5,465 nt of DNA from an uncultured Granulicatella sp. (GTDB lineage: Bacteria > Bacillota > Bacilli > Lactobacillales > Aerococcaceae), in the NCBI GenBank assembly GCA_947254045.1, contig CAMYBO010000092.1, positions 1 to 5,465 of the forward strand, written 5' to 3'. Both the position numbers and the translations under genes were made by a program. The notes under the pieces were generated by a model. It saw nothing but the letters and a program-made list of their open reading frames with translations, did not search any database and was not told the origin of the DNA. Within the stretch, counting starts at the first letter, position 1. The number at the start of each line of letters is the position of its first letter. This document shows, one piece after another, positions 5,404 to 5,465 of the stretch.

Positions 5404-5465
5404 GTTTATTTACAGACGAATTGTCAAATCAAATGCAACGCCTATGGTAAGAAACCAAAAAGTTC

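Larger units (their letters stand above)
5228..5465. promoter_or_regulatory. Control region in front of the exporter operon
   Basis: This stretch has no gene on either strand and ends at the window edge. On the minus strand it holds, in the order of transcription: an imperfect inverted repeat TTGACA-N7-TGTAAA (5427-5409), a tandem direct repeat (5403-5384), a perfect TATAAT (5347-5342) with a poor -35 (TATAAA, 5370-5365, 17 nt apart), a perfect -35-like TTGACA (5314-5309), an inverted repeat (5286-5267), a 14-bp palindrome (5261-5248) and the ribosome site. Two alternative promoters are therefore possible: TATAAT with an activator, or TTGACA with TATTTT (15 nt spacing). The leader would be about 108 or 60 nt. 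Confidence 0.5.

Noticed and set aside
5409..5427. TTGACA-N7-TGTAAA as a BceR-like response regulator site upstream of the exporter
   Set aside because: The BceR-type consensus as I know it has 4 nt between the arms, not 7, and one arm position does not match.
5421..5448. Possible rightward promoter TTGTCA-16-TATGGT for a divergent gene beyond the right edge
   Set aside because: The -10 matches only four of six bases and no coding start is visible before the window ends.

Overview
The window is low-G+C DNA with strong AGGAGG-type ribosome binding sites, near-consensus sigma-A-type promoters and short hairpin/T-tract terminators. Together with the protein styles (an RpiA of Gram-positive type and a YknXYZ/MacAB-like exporter lacking outer-membrane features) this points to a Firmicute, most likely Lactobacillales. 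The family (for example Carnobacteriaceae or Enterococcaceae) is a guess. All six convincing genes lie on the minus strand, so transcription runs from right to left.

Right part (5465 to 1594): an intergenic control region (5228-5465) precedes a compact four-gene operon. It encodes a small four-helix membrane protein (4748-5227), a membrane-anchored HlyD/RND-type adaptor (3524-4735), an MacB/LolD-type ABC ATPase (2839-3531) and an MacB-type permease (1626-2849). The genes are 12 nt apart or overlap by 8-11 nt, and a hairpin terminator follows (1594-1618). The order membrane protein, adaptor, ATPase, permease is that of the Bacillus subtilis yknWXYZ operon, so an export or antimicrobial-peptide-protection role is the best inference; the substrate cannot be read from sequence. 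The control region holds a tandem 10-bp direct repeat, a perfect inverted repeat and promoter-like elements, so the operon is probably regulated, but no regulator gene is in the window.

Middle and left part (1582 to 277): directly behind the exporter terminator a new, near-consensus promoter drives a 164-aa acidic protein of unknown function (1024-1518). It is followed by rpiA, ribose-5-phosphate isomerase A (pentose phosphate pathway). rpiA appears to have its own extended -10 promoter buried in the end of the upstream gene, and it probably starts at a GTG codon (989), giving 224 residues. A terminator follows at 277-302.

Far left (1 to 276): no gene can be supported. It contains a good rightward promoter (128-156) whose start region lies in an AT-only hairpin (154-188). 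Its target is unclear: transcription would run into the rpiA terminator and antisense to rpiA.

Nothing in the window is clearly a new system. The most interesting points are the orphan promoter with its hairpin, the unfamiliar small membrane protein leading the exporter operon, and the unexplained operators in front of that operon. No RNA gene, CRISPR array or complete mobile element was seen.
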